From assembly GCA_031262685.1 (NCBI GenBank), contig JAISHG010000025.1, positions 1 to 33,736 of the forward strand: a DNA stretch of 33,736 bases. Reading direction: 5' to 3'. The stretch's first letter is position 1; each line of letters starts with the position of its first letter. The notes beneath the pieces are model-generated. The model saw only the letters and a program-made list of their open reading frames with translations. It was not told the DNA's origin and did no database searches. This DNA is from Lachnospiraceae bacterium (GTDB lineage: Bacteria > Bacillota > Clostridia > TANB77 > CAG-508). This document shows, piece after piece, positions 6,766 to 15,041 of the stretch. A program made the translations under genes and the position numbers.

Positions 6766-9700
6766 TTACTTTTCAATATCACATACACCGTGCAAAACAA
6801 ATTTTTCTAACATTTCATCTATTTTTAAGCTCACTGTAAAATTGTCTAAAGTTTTGCCACATTTGACTTCTAAAAATTTTTTTACTCTATCTTTATCAAC
6901 TGTTTTTCGTAGTTCATCAAATCTACCAAATTCATTTATATTGCTTTTATTTGCTTTTATACTCATCAAATTTTTTAACATAATTTCATCTACTCCAAAC
7001 ACATTTACAAACTTGCGTATATTATTATTTTCGCTATTTACCATATACTCTGTAATATAGTCCCTAAAAGTCTTTCCAGAATCTAATTTAACATCTCCAC
7101 TCTCTATTTCATGCAAAAATATTTTTGCATATTTTTGTTCTTCTTGTGTTAGATGCAAATAAGATTTGTGTAATTCATTTAGAGTATCTTCTAATTCTGT
7201 TGGAGTTATATTCTCTTGTTTTAGCGCTTTTATATATTTTTCAAATTTAGTATTCATATAATCTGCATCAATTTTCCCTGTATCTATTTGTGTTATGTAA
7301 GAGTCTAAATCGTATATTGCCTCTTCTTCGTTTGTTTTACTCTCTTTTTTCTGCTGCATAGAATACAATTCTTTATATCTTGAAACTAAAACATTGTATA
7401 AATGCTCTTCGATTTGTGAATTTTCCCACTTAAATCCTTGTATTTTAGCTGATTCCAACGCCCTATTAAACTCTTTAAAAAGCTTAGCGAACTTTGCTTT
7501 TTCTGTCTTTTCAGCTGGCAATTTTTCGAAGTCTGAAATTTTTGCATTTTCAAAAAGGACTTTAATATCTGTATATATTTGATTTAGTTTTTGTACATTT
7601 TCATCTAATTTACTAACAAATAGTCCTATAGGGCAATCTCCTGAGAATTTTTTGAATGCTTCTACTATGCTTCGCTCCATTGTGTGTGGTTTTCTATAGT
7701 ATTTTATTGTACCGAATGGTTTTTCTTCTCCAAATAATCGATTTGTTCTTGAAAAAGCTTGGATAAGCCCCTCATATTTCATCATTTTATCTAAATACAA
7801 TGTATTTATCCATTTGGAGTCAAAGCCTGTAAGCATTTGGTCTACTACAATTAGTAAATCTATTTGCTCATCTTTGCTAATATTTTTATAACCTTTTTTA
7901 TGTGCAAATCTTAAAGATAAATCTTTTTTAAATTTAGAATATGTTGATAAGGTATAGTTTTGTTTATATTGTTCATTGTAATCTGTAAGTAGCTCCACCA
8001 AAGCCTCTTCTTTTGGAATTGCCTTTTCATTGTTATCTATATTGGGATCAAATAGTGCTGTAACATTTAAGTTGTGTACTCCTTCATGTTTCTTATTCTG
8101 TAACATTTTATAATACTCTATTGCTTCATCTATACTACTTGTAGCAAATATTGCAGAAAACTTTTTATTTCTACTTAAAGTTACCCAGTTTTCCAATATG
8201 TCGTTTATAACTGCTTGTTTGTGCTCTTCTGCCTTATATTGTGCTTTCGGAATATAGTCTTCTATTCCCTTTATAAAATTCCCCTCGTTATTTTTATAGC
8301 CATACATTTTCATTTCTTGTATAAATTTATAATATATTTTACTTTTTTGCAGGTCATTTATTGCCTCTTGCTCTGTCTTTGCTTTTGCCTCATGTAGTGC
8401 AACTTCTTTTCGTATATCCATATCTTTAAATGTTAATACTTTATATGTATCAAAGCCCAAAACATTTTTGTCTTTTATTCCATCTGCTATTGTATAACGG
8501 TGAAGCTCACCACCAAAAACATCTACTGTTGTATTTCCATTTTTCTCAATTCCTTCTAATATAGGTGTTCCACTAAAGCCAAATAGTATAGCTTTAGGAA
8601 ATGTTTCTTTTATGGTAAGTAGCATATCCCCAAATGTAGAACGATGACATTCATCCACTATGAATACAATTCTTTTTTTATTTATAATATCTATGTCATT
8701 AGAGTTTAGTCCATCTTCCTTAATTCTGCTCATTTTTTGTATTGATGTAACAATTAGCGTATCTGCTACATTATTACTTTTAAGTTTGCTTATAAGTTCA
8801 TAAGTGCTTTCTGTATCTTGCACAGTTTCATCATCATCCGCAAACCCTCTATATTCTAATACGGATTGTGTCCCTAGCTCTATTCTATCAATTAGAAATA
8901 TAACTTTGTCTGCATCTTTTGAAGTGGCTATAAGCTGAGCTGATTTAAAACTTGTCATTGTTTTGCCTGAACCTGTAGTATGCCATATGTATCCACCGAG
9001 TTTATTTGTATCTTCCCAGTCTTGCTTTTTTAGTTTTCCCACTTTGTCGGATATTGCGCTTACTGCATAATATTGATAGCTCCTCATTACCTTTAGTGTT
9101 TCGTCTAAATTATCTGCCACCGTGTAAAAGCCTATAAGTTGATGTGCCATAGGAATAGATAATAAAGATGAAGCAATATGTTTCCAATTATTCATCTTTT
9201 CGTTGTTAAAATTTGCCCAATTAAAATAGTAATCTCTATTAAATTTGTTTCCTGTTCCCGCGTTTGCAAAATATACTGTTTCATCTGGCGTCATTGCTAC
9301 AAAAACTTGTACAAGTGAAAATAATCCCGAAAAAACTCCTTCATGTGAGTATTTTTCTATTTGATGATAGCTTTCACTTACTGGTATTCCGCTTTTTTTT
9401 AGTTCGATATGTATAACTGGCATACCATTTATTAAAAGCATTATATCTCCACGTCGATCATTTAATATTCTATTTTGATTAGTGAATTGTGGTTGCTGTA
9501 CAATTTGATATCTGCTTTCTCCTGCTGCAATTTCTTGTCTATCATATATTTTCAGCGATATCTCTTTCCCTAAATGTGCTATATCCTTGGGGTTATCCCT
9601 TACTATTGTAATTGTTTTTCCATTTATAAATCCGTTTAGTTTTAGAGGAGTTTTTAATGTATTTATTTGTTCTAATATTTGTGCCATTTCTCCATCTGTA

Positions 9701-9873
9701 AGAGAAATGTTGTTTAGTCTATCTATTCCTTTGTTGTTATTAAATAAAATATCTGCCCAGTTTTTTATTAGGTCTTTTTCTGTAGGGTATTTTATAACTT
9801 CTGTTTCCCAACCTTTTGTGCCTAATAATTTTATTAGAGCTTGTTCAAAATCTGATTCTTTAATAAATGTCAT
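6766..9873 (-). CDS. hsdR: Type I restriction enzyme R (motor and nuclease) subunit
   Basis: 1035 residues, close to the size of the EcoR124I R subunit. HsdR translocates DNA using ATP and cuts it at a distance from unmethylated target sites, in complex with HsdM and HsdS. The PD-(D/E)xK nuclease is at the N-terminus: D143 then E157-L-K159 in HIELKKSG. Superfamily 2 motor motifs follow: Walker A HTTGSGKT at 298-305, DECH at 407-410, then FGFSGTPI and a C-terminal helicase half containing DQMLTGFDSKW and QAFSRTNR. The C-terminal helical domain contains FDELRKTVDKDRVKKF, typical of the EcoR124 type. The start at 9873 has AGGAGG seven bases upstream. It is the last gene of the operon, 14 bases after hsdS. 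All catalytic residues look intact. Confidence 0.96.
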   Translation of the reverse strand: MTFIKESDFEQALIKLLGTKGWETEVIKYPTEKDLIKNWADILFNNNKGIDRLNNISLTDGEMAQILEQINTLKTPLKLNGFINGKTITIVRDNPKDIAHLGKEISLKIYDRQEIAAGESRYQIVQQPQFTNQNRILNDRRGDIMLLINGMPVIHIELKKSGIPVSESYHQIEKYSHEGVFSGLFSLVQVFVAMTPDETVYFANAGTGNKFNRDYYFNWANFNNEKMNNWKHIASSLLSIPMAHQLIGFYTVADNLDETLKVMRSYQYYAVSAISDKVGKLKKQDWEDTNKLGGYIWHTTGSGKTMTSFKSAQLIATSKDADKVIFLIDRIELGTQSVLEYRGFADDDETVQDTESTYELISKLKSNNVADTLIVTSIQKMSRIKEDGLNSNDIDIINKKRIVFIVDECHRSTFGDMLLTIKETFPKAILFGFSGTPILEGIEKNGNTTVDVFGGELHRYTIADGIKDKNVLGFDTYKVLTFKDMDIRKEVALHEAKAKTEQEAINDLQKSKIYYKFIQEMKMYGYKNNEGNFIKGIEDYIPKAQYKAEEHKQAVINDILENWVTLSRNKKFSAIFATSSIDEAIEYYKMLQNKKHEGVHNLNVTALFDPNIDNNEKAIPKEEALVELLTDYNEQYKQNYTLSTYSKFKKDLSLRFAHKKGYKNISKDEQIDLLIVVDQMLTGFDSKWINTLYLDKMMKYEGLIQAFSRTNRLFGEEKPFGTIKYYRKPHTMERSIVEAFKKFSGDCPIGLFVSKLDENVQKLNQIYTDIKVLFENAKISDFEKLPAEKTEKAKFAKLFKEFNRALESAKIQGFKWENSQIEEHLYNVLVSRYKELYSMQQKKESKTNEEEAIYDLDSYITQIDTGKIDADYMNTKFEKYIKALKQENITPTELEDTLNELHKSYLHLTQEEQKYAKIFLHEIESGDVKLDSGKTFRDYITEYMVNSENNNIRKFVNVFGVDEIMLKNLMSIKANKSNINEFGRFDELRKTVDKDRVKKFLEVKCGKTLDNFTVSLKIDEMLEKFVLHGVCDIEK

Positions 9874-9887
9874 ATGTATCGCTCCTC

Positions 9888-11030
9888 CTATATAAACATT
9901 TTCGATAATAACGCGTTTTTGATGTTTTTTAATTTCTCATATTTTTTGTTTTCTAATTCTATAAGGTTGGCTAATTTACTGAATACTGTACCGATTTTAT
10001 TTTGTTCTTCTACAGTAGTTGTTAACACTTTTGTAGGTTGTACTACTGATATGTAATGACGTGCATGACCCAATATATTAAACTTTGTCAATTTTAATAA
10101 TTCATAATTAAATTTTAGTTTATCATCATTTCTATTTTTTATCGTTAAAATCTTAAGTGCTGAAGAATTTAACATATATGGAAAATCTATAAATTTTGTG
10201 TCCAGTGTAAAATCGTCAAAAAGTATACTCTCCCTTTCTGTCTGATATGTATTTTGTTCATCTGTATATCCTAAAATAAAAGCTTTATTTGCAGTCAATA
10301 CTGGTGTTTTCGCATTTTCTATATATTTATCGGATTTTATAATATATTTATCTGGACGCTCATAATTAAAGACCTCTCCAAATGTCCTATCTTTCCATTC
10401 ATTTTTAAACCCTTCAAATCTTATTTGTGGCTTTGTTTCGTTCGCTTTAGGAAACATTTTATATAGTAATGCTTTTTTTATGTTTTTTAGTTTTGTGTAT
10501 TTTTGTTCTTGCAATGTGATAAGGTTATCTAGTTTGCTAAATATTGCACCTATTTTATTTTGTTCAGAAATAGAAGGATAATAATTTCTATATTCTTTCA
10601 TATCCTCCAGTGATAAATTAATTTGTTTAACCCCATCATCGAATCGCAAAAAATACTTATTTCTATTCATTGTTATAGCTAAATATTTAGTATTAATATC
10701 ATATTTGGGCATAATTCCAGCTATTCTTTGATTTAATGTGTATTTATCTGATTCATCAATAATAAAAGTTTTAGCTATTGCTTTACCATTTGGAACATCA
10801 CTTAATACAAATGTAATTTCATTTTTATATAACGGTTCATTTTGTTTATTTGAATATTTTTTTACTTTTCCATCTGTTGAAATAAATTTTGAATTTACAA
10901 CAATAAATTTACCTTTTTCATTTATATCTCTTTCATGTGCTTTTCCATTTTTATATGTTGCTACCTCAAATAACTTCTTTTCTTTCCATTCATCTTCATA
11001 GCCTTCAAACCTTATTTGTGGTTTATTCAT
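9888..11030 (-). CDS. hsdS: Type I restriction-modification specificity subunit
   Basis: 380 residues. HsdS reads the bipartite DNA target and holds two HsdM copies. The protein is built as two half-repeats. Each starts with a KPQIRFEG(Y/F) box, carries its own target recognition domain (about residues 15-150 and 215-335), and ends with a conserved helix: EQNKIGAIFSKLDNLI... and EQNKIGTVFSKLANLI..., each running to ALLYKMFP or ALLSKMFI. The two recognition domains are unlike each other, as expected for an asymmetric site. The ATG at 11030 overlaps the end of hsdM (ATGAATAA), giving translational coupling. An in-frame ATG at 11042 is less likely. No inverted partial hsdS copies are visible, so there is no sign of phase variation by recombination. 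Confidence 0.95.
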   Translation of the reverse strand: MNKPQIRFEGYEDEWKEKKLFEVATYKNGKAHERDINEKGKFIVVNSKFISTDGKVKKYSNKQNEPLYKNEITFVLSDVPNGKAIAKTFIIDESDKYTLNQRIAGIMPKYDINTKYLAITMNRNKYFLRFDDGVKQINLSLEDMKEYRNYYPSISEQNKIGAIFSKLDNLITLQEQKYTKLKNIKKALLYKMFPKANETKPQIRFEGFKNEWKDRTFGEVFNYERPDKYIIKSDKYIENAKTPVLTANKAFILGYTDEQNTYQTERESILFDDFTLDTKFIDFPYMLNSSALKILTIKNRNDDKLKFNYELLKLTKFNILGHARHYISVVQPTKVLTTTVEEQNKIGTVFSKLANLIELENKKYEKLKNIKNALLSKMFI

Positions 11031-13593
11031 TATCCCCACCACCTAACAACGTTTTTAGTTCTTCTAATCCTTGCAAATCGAACTCATTTCCCACAAGTTC
11101 ATCTAAAAGTCCCGCCAAATCCTTACTTATAGAATCTATTTGTTCATCTAAACTTGATAGTGTTACATCATATTTGTGGACTTTTGCATCTACTTTTTTT
11201 ATAAACTCATCCACAACCTCGTTTGCAAGATTATCTATTTTTGTGCAAATAGGCTCTACCCATTTTATTGTTAAAACTATTTTTATTTCATTATCTGTTA
11301 AATTACTAATAAACTCTATTGTCTTTTTTTCTAGCTTTGCGTTTTTCTCTTTCACATCTTTATTTAACTTTTTCTCTTCTAGTACTAAGTCATCTACTTC
11401 AATAATTATATCCGCTATGTATTTTTCTACTACATCGGCGTCTTTTTTAATGCTTTTTGCCAACTTTTGCACGCCAGATTTTAAAAACTCTGTATTATCA
11501 TTATTTACTGCAATTTTTATATTTTCCTTCTCTTCTTCAGATAATTCTTCAAAAATTTCCACATATCTCGCAGATATGTCTTCTAATCTGTTATTTATAT
11601 TTTGTATTTCTTCAAGTTCATCTTTTAATTTATAATTCTGCATAAGTTCAAATGGCACAATTCTACCTTGCCATCCTGTTTGTACCTCTTCATCTTTTCC
11701 ATTTCTCTTTTTTATTTCAAGTTTTGGGTCAACTTTGCGTATTGCTTCCATTCCTTCCGTCTTTAATATTTCCAAATCTGCAGATATTTTTGTCCACTCA
11801 TCATCTAATACTTGATATGCATTATATTTATCTACAATTGGGATATTCTCTATTCGTTTAAATATCTCACTGGAAAGAATTTGCTCTGCAATATTTATAT
11901 TTACATCTAATGGATTTTGTACAAGAGCACCACTTAAATATGCAGAAAAATCATTAAATTCTTTCCTAAAGTTTTTTATGTAATTTTGTACATCTCTATG
12001 TTCTTTTATAAAATTTGCTACATCTTTGTGTTCTGTGCAATAATACTCATCATTTAATTTTTTAAATAACTCATTTTTTAAATTCGCAAACACACTAAAA
12101 TAATTATTTAATTTGTTTAATTCTACGCTTGGTATTCCGCCATGCATACATGCATACATATCAAAACTTTCTCTTTCTCCTTCTGAATCTACATACCTTG
12201 GAATGTTTAGGTTATATCCATTTGCTCGTATTTCTTCTATACTTACTACTTTTGCAAATTTTTCTTGTGATTTTCTTTCTATAAGTGTATCTACTATTTT
12301 CTTTATATCGCAAGCTCTTAGTTTGTTATTTTTACCATCTTTTATAAATCTTTTTGATGCATCAATTATTTGAATATCTGTATTTTCTTTTTGTTTTTTT
12401 AATACCATTATGATTGTAGGTATTCCAGTGCCAAAAAATATATTAGCTGGCAAACCTATTATTGCATCTATTTTATTTTTTTCTATTAAGTTTTTGCGTA
12501 TTTCGCCTTCTTCTCCACTTCTAGAAAGCACTCCATGCGGTAATACTATTGTCATTATTCCATCATTTTTTAAATGATATAAATCATGCAACAAAAATGC
12601 AAAATCTGCTTTGGATTTTGGCGCCATTCCATATTCTTTGTATCTTGGGTCAGATTCTTTATCTTTCGGATTCCAGTTTTGTGAGTATGGTGGATTAGAT
12701 ACTACACTATCCACATATAGCGGTGAATACTCGTGACTTTCATCAAAAAATGGCCAGTCATCTTCCAGCGTGTCCCCATTTCTTGTAGTTATATTATCTG
12801 GAAGTATTCCACGCATTACTAAATTCATTCTAGTTAAGTTGTACGTGTTTTGTTTTAGTTCTTGTGCATAATACTTTATTTTATTAGGATTTTCTATATA
12901 TTTTGCTGTAGCAGTACCAATATTTATAAGTAGGGACCCTGAACCACTTGTAGGATCATATATCTCTATATGATCTCTATTTTTTAAATGATTTGCTACT
13001 ATTTCAGACATAAGTAATGAAACTTCATGAGGTGTATAGAATTCTCCTGCTTTTTTACCTGCATTTGCTGCGAAATTACTTATTAGATATTCATATATAA
13101 ATCCTAAGACATCGTAATCTTGATTTCCATCCATTGGAATATCTTTTATTAAGTATATTACATCACTAACGGCTTTTGTTTGTGCTTTTGAATTTTCTCC
13201 AAGTTTACTTAAACCTGTTTGGAGTGTATCTAATATATTTTCGAACACTTTTTTATGACTTGCATTTATTAATCTATTAAAAGCAGATAATGCATCTCTA
13301 ACATTAGATACATCAAAATCACTTTTCTTTGCTATCCATGTAGAAAATAAGTTTTCATAAGCTATAAAATAGCCTATTCTTTTTTGCATTGATTCTACTA
13401 TTTCTGCATTCTCTTCTGTAACTATCTTTAGGTCTTCTAACCCCATTCCTTTTAAAACATTTTCCTCTTTATTTGATAAAAATTTATAAAAGATAAATCC
13501 CAAGATATAATCTTTGTACTCATTTGCTTCTATTTTCGAACGCATTTTATCCGCAGATTCCCATATTTTTGATGCTAATTGTTGTTTATTCAT
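11023..13593 (-). CDS. hsdM: Type I DNA adenine methyltransferase subunit, long form
   Basis: 856 residues. HsdM adds the N6-methyl group to adenine in the target named by HsdS. The N-terminal HsdM bundle starts QQLASKIWESADKMR. The methyltransferase fold has motif I DPTSGSGS (213-220) for S-adenosylmethionine and the catalytic NPPY motif at 300-303. Residues about 430-855 form a long, highly charged helical extension with coiled-coil character, much longer than the roughly 520 residues of classical type IC HsdM. The last part (LDEQIDSISKDLAGLLDELVG) may contact HsdS or HsdR. AAAGGAGA lies six bases before the start at 13593. The promoter is not obvious in the 61-base gap upstream, so it may be read from the 14432-14459 promoter together with the peptidase gene. 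Confidence 0.95.
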   Translation of the reverse strand: MNKQQLASKIWESADKMRSKIEANEYKDYILGFIFYKFLSNKEENVLKGMGLEDLKIVTEENAEIVESMQKRIGYFIAYENLFSTWIAKKSDFDVSNVRDALSAFNRLINASHKKVFENILDTLQTGLSKLGENSKAQTKAVSDVIYLIKDIPMDGNQDYDVLGFIYEYLISNFAANAGKKAGEFYTPHEVSLLMSEIVANHLKNRDHIEIYDPTSGSGSLLINIGTATAKYIENPNKIKYYAQELKQNTYNLTRMNLVMRGILPDNITTRNGDTLEDDWPFFDESHEYSPLYVDSVVSNPPYSQNWNPKDKESDPRYKEYGMAPKSKADFAFLLHDLYHLKNDGIMTIVLPHGVLSRSGEEGEIRKNLIEKNKIDAIIGLPANIFFGTGIPTIIMVLKKQKENTDIQIIDASKRFIKDGKNNKLRACDIKKIVDTLIERKSQEKFAKVVSIEEIRANGYNLNIPRYVDSEGERESFDMYACMHGGIPSVELNKLNNYFSVFANLKNELFKKLNDEYYCTEHKDVANFIKEHRDVQNYIKNFRKEFNDFSAYLSGALVQNPLDVNINIAEQILSSEIFKRIENIPIVDKYNAYQVLDDEWTKISADLEILKTEGMEAIRKVDPKLEIKKRNGKDEEVQTGWQGRIVPFELMQNYKLKDELEEIQNINNRLEDISARYVEIFEELSEEEKENIKIAVNNDNTEFLKSGVQKLAKSIKKDADVVEKYIADIIIEVDDLVLEEKKLNKDVKEKNAKLEKKTIEFISNLTDNEIKIVLTIKWVEPICTKIDNLANEVVDEFIKKVDAKVHKYDVTLSSLDEQIDSISKDLAGLLDELVGNEFDLQGLEELKTLLGGGDNE

Positions 13594-13654
13594 AACTTTC
13601 TCCTTTGTTATTTCTTTAGCTATTTATATCACAAAAATCGTTTTAATTCTACAA

Positions 13655-14389
13655 TTAGTACAATATCATATTTCTGTTTTTCTTTAACCATCTATTTATG
13701 TTTTTATAATCCGGTATATATTGTTCTACTAAATCGTAAAAGTCTTTACTGTGATTTGCATGTATTATATGGCACAATTCATGTACTATTACTGCATCTA
13801 TCACATTTTCTGGTAGCATTATTAATCTACTACTAAAATGCAATGTTTTACTTTTAACCTCACAGCTACCGTATCTTGCCTTTGCATCTTTTACACTAAA
13901 TTTGCTATAAGGAATTTTCGTAATGCTATTCCAATATGGCAATCTTCCCTGTATTAGAGCCGTTGTAGCCTCTTTAAATAGTTTCTTTACCGTTTTACTT
14001 ATTGTAGCATTTATATCTTGTTCATTTATACCGATAGGTAAAGTCACTCTTATTTGTTTATCGGTTTCCGAAATAGAGACATAACATCTTTTTCCCTGTT
14101 TTAGTTCTCGTACAATTTCAAATTCTTCACCTTTATAAAATATTGTTTCTCCAGTTTGCCATGTGCTTGTATTACTTTTTGTCTTTTCTATTCCAAGCAT
14201 ATAGGTGTTGTAAATAAACTGCTCATTTTCCTTAATTACTGGTATTATGCGTTTAATACTCAGCCTTGTGGGCTTTGTTATTACTATTTTATTGTTTCTA
14301 AAAAATATTTTTATACTTTTAGATGTCCTAAAACTTTTTATTACTATAGGTATTTGTATATTTTTTATACTAACCAATTGCTCCATCAT
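13655..14389 (-). CDS. YgjP-like zinc metallopeptidase
   Basis: 244 residues with the DUF45/YgjP domain. The catalytic zinc motif is VIVHELCHIIHANHSKDF (about residues 202-219): HExxH plus a third His four residues later. ARYGSC and the strand LHFSSRLIMLPENVIDAV, both typical of the family, precede it. The N-terminal half is beta-rich (ISETDKQIRVTLPIG). No signal peptide or membrane segment is present, so it acts in the cytoplasm. Genes of this family are frequently found beside type I restriction genes; the substrate is unknown. Here it is 61 bases upstream of hsdM on the same strand. AAAGGA lies nine bases before the first of two consecutive ATGs. Confidence 0.88.
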   Translation of the reverse strand: MMEQLVSIKNIQIPIVIKSFRTSKSIKIFFRNNKIVITKPTRLSIKRIIPVIKENEQFIYNTYMLGIEKTKSNTSTWQTGETIFYKGEEFEIVRELKQGKRCYVSISETDKQIRVTLPIGINEQDINATISKTVKKLFKEATTALIQGRLPYWNSITKIPYSKFSVKDAKARYGSCEVKSKTLHFSSRLIMLPENVIDAVIVHELCHIIHANHSKDFYDLVEQYIPDYKNINRWLKKNRNMILY

Positions 14390-14431
14390 TCTATTTTATC
14401 CTTTAAAATTAGTTTTCTTTTTTTTAAAATA

Positions 14432-14459
14432 ATTTTAACAGATGATATGAATAAAGCAA
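14432..14459 (-). promoter_or_regulatory. Probable promoter of the peptidase-hsd operon
   Basis: TTGCTT (14454-14459), a 16-bp spacer and TAAAAT (14432-14437) read on the minus strand, 43 bases upstream of the peptidase start. It lies just after the terminator of the preceding gene, which fits the start of a new transcript. Confidence 0.5.
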
Positions 14460-14484
14460 CTCTTTTCTTCTAATTGTCTTCACT

Positions 14485-14521
14485 AAAAAAATGAGAAGTA
14501 TTTATATAATACCTCTCATTT
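14485..14521 (-). terminator. Terminator of the 107-aa gene
   Basis: A 14-bp stem with one wobble pair (arms 14489-14502 and 14508-14521, five-base loop) is followed on the minus strand by a run of T (A at 14485-14490). A run of A on the other side could let it work in both directions. It lies 33 bases after the stop at 14554. Confidence 0.85.
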
Positions 14522-14553
14522 GCAAAAAAACATTTCGCCATTTGCCCTTAATT

Positions 14554-14877
14554 TTAACCATATAGTTCTTGCAGAATTATGAATTCTCCGAGTGTATAAT
14601 CGTCTGCACACTCCTGGTGATTCTGTAGCCAAATCGAACTACAAATGCACTTGATAGTACCTGTCGAGTTATTTTCGAAGGCACCTTCGAAAATACACTT
14701 TTCATCTTCCTTTCCGGTACACAAAAAGTTGTACTTTCCATTACTGTATATGTGCATAACTTCTATGGTGTCTGTAGATAGGATTCTCACTCGATAAAGA
14801 TCATTAGGAATTTTTGCCGATTTTCCTATCCGAACTTTCTTGGGCACTCCGAAGTGTTCTTTTCTATTTTTTGCCAT
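14554..14877 (-). CDS. Cys-rich 107-aa protein of unknown function, atypical base composition
   Basis: 107 residues from the ATG at 14877, which follows AGGGAGG by eight bases. I do not recognise it. The first 30 residues are basic (AKNRKEHFGVPKKVRIGKSAK). The rest is a beta-rich core with Cys and His in a pattern that could bind metal: C-x8-C, then C-x-C, then H-x3-C (FLCTGKEDEKC, KCICSS, NHQEC). Residue spacing and length suggest one compact domain. The gene is visibly richer in G/C than its neighbours, and it has its own promoter, an upstream near-palindrome and its own terminator. It sits alone between the restriction operon and the six-gene operon. This looks like an independently acquired gene; an inhibitor or accessory role in defence is speculation. 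Confidence 0.7.
   Translation of the reverse strand: MAKNRKEHFGVPKKVRIGKSAKIPNDLYRVRILSTDTIEVMHIYSNGKYNFLCTGKEDEKCIFEGAFENNSTGTIKCICSSIWLQNHQECADDYTLGEFIILQELYG
14671..14694. repeat. 11-bp-arm inverted repeat inside the 107-aa gene
   Basis: ATTTTCGAAGG, CA, CCTTCGAAAAT: perfect arms with a two-base centre, within the IFEGAFENN codons. It would form a tight hairpin in the mRNA or a protein-binding dyad in DNA. Confidence 0.75.
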
Positions 14878-14910
14878 GTTGTTTTCCTCCCTAAATTTAG
14901 TATTTATATA

Positions 14911-14930
14911 ACTAGCTAGCGCTAGATAGT
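14911..14930. promoter_or_regulatory. Near-perfect 20-bp palindrome in the leader of the 107-aa gene
   Basis: ACTAGCTAGC facing GCTAGATAGT pairs at nine of ten positions. It lies between the promoter at 14973-15001 and the start at 14877, where a repressor could block elongation. Confidence 0.5.
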
Positions 14931-14972
14931 AAAAAGGAATTTTATATAACGGCATAATACCTTAACTAAATA

Positions 14973-15001
14973 ATAATATCATAATTTACGTAATCTGTAA
15001 A
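14973..15001 (-). promoter_or_regulatory. Probable promoter of the 107-aa gene
   Basis: TTTACA (14996-15001), a 17-bp spacer and TATTAT (14973-14978) on the minus strand. The implied leader is about 90 nt and includes the palindrome at 14911-14930. Confidence 0.6.
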
Positions 15002-15041
15002 CATATTTGTATTCAGTCCATTCTCTACTACGTTTGCACTA

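Noticed and set aside
10937-11635. Plus-strand open frame of 232 codons over the hsdS-hsdM junction
   Set aside because: It is antisense to two well-supported genes, is Ser/Phe-rich as expected for the complement of Glu/Lys codons, and has no ribosome site.
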